Both the position numbers and the translations under genes were made by a program. DNA of 25,985 nt from CAYYAQ01 sp964469555 (GTDB lineage Bacteria; Planctomycetota; UBA1135; UBA2386): the NCBI GenBank assembly GCA_964469555.1, contig CAYYAQ010000069.1, forward strand, positions 1 through 25,985, read 5' to 3'. A model generated the notes under the pieces. That model saw only the letters and a list, made by a program, of their open reading frames with translations, had not been told where the DNA came from and did not search any database. Positions 25,043 through 25,985 of this stretch are shown here, one piece after another (position 1 is the first letter of the stretch; every line of letters begins with the position of its first letter).

Positions 25043-25985
<943 letters not shown>

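Overview
High-GC bacterial window with tightly packed genes, several GTG starts and many secreted, lipoprotein or membrane-anchored products. The mix (HEAT-repeat plus von Willebrand A proteins, an EF-hand/redoxin fusion, a membrane-anchored multihaem cytochrome, an LpxA gene beside TyrS and S1) looks most like Planctomycetota or a neighbouring Gram-negative phylum. That placement is an inference from gene content; there is no rRNA or other marker here. I see no tRNA, rRNA, CRISPR array, insertion sequence or phage gene.

Layout. 1-3572: a truncated secreted PHB-depolymerase-type esterase (+), a beta-lactamase-fold serine hydrolase (-) and an M28 zinc peptidase (+). 3607-7332: a two-gene unit on the minus strand (HEAT/VWA protein, then an oligopeptide-type solute-binding protein), with a 74-residue membrane-anchored cysteine-motif protein (+) diverging from it. 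7355-13185: a complete tripartite RND efflux operon on the minus strand (pump, adaptor, outer-membrane factor; gaps of 2-3 bases). 13382-14629: the highlight, a selenoprotein. 14757-16295: a PaaZ/BoxD-type aldehyde dehydrogenase (-). 16393-18971: a sensor kinase and sigma-54 response regulator pair (+), followed by a repeat-bearing spacer and a strong intrinsic terminator. 19315-21872: a DUF1573-like secreted protein translationally coupled to a four-haem cytochrome lipoprotein (+). 21881-25985: a minus-strand housekeeping cluster, S1 (5' end off the window), a lipoprotein, TyrS and LpxA, with one-base stop/start overlaps or a 4-base gap.

Main discovery. The 278-codon open frame ending at 13793 does not stop there in function. 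It ends in FGSYT-TGA-PPF, the active-site signature of iodothyronine deiodinases with TGA in the selenocysteine position. Reading through gives 136 more codons that keep matching the deiodinase fold (YIQEAHAIDG, then RLYLI and a GGRGPFGF element) down to TAG at 13382. A perfect 6-bp hairpin with a GGUC tetraloop lies in the mRNA 16 bases after the TGA, as expected for a bacterial SECIS; the E. coli fdhF SECIS has the same loop. The full product (415 residues, Sec279) carries a signal peptide and six EF-hand calcium loops ahead of the deiodinase domain. Standard gene callers would cut it at Sec279 and lose the catalytic half.

How the genes fit together: most of the window serves the cell envelope and periplasm (secreted hydrolases, peptide-type binding protein, efflux pump, periplasmic redox selenoprotein, lipoprotein cytochrome, lipid A synthesis). 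The sensor kinase pair is positioned alone, and its targets cannot be told from this window.
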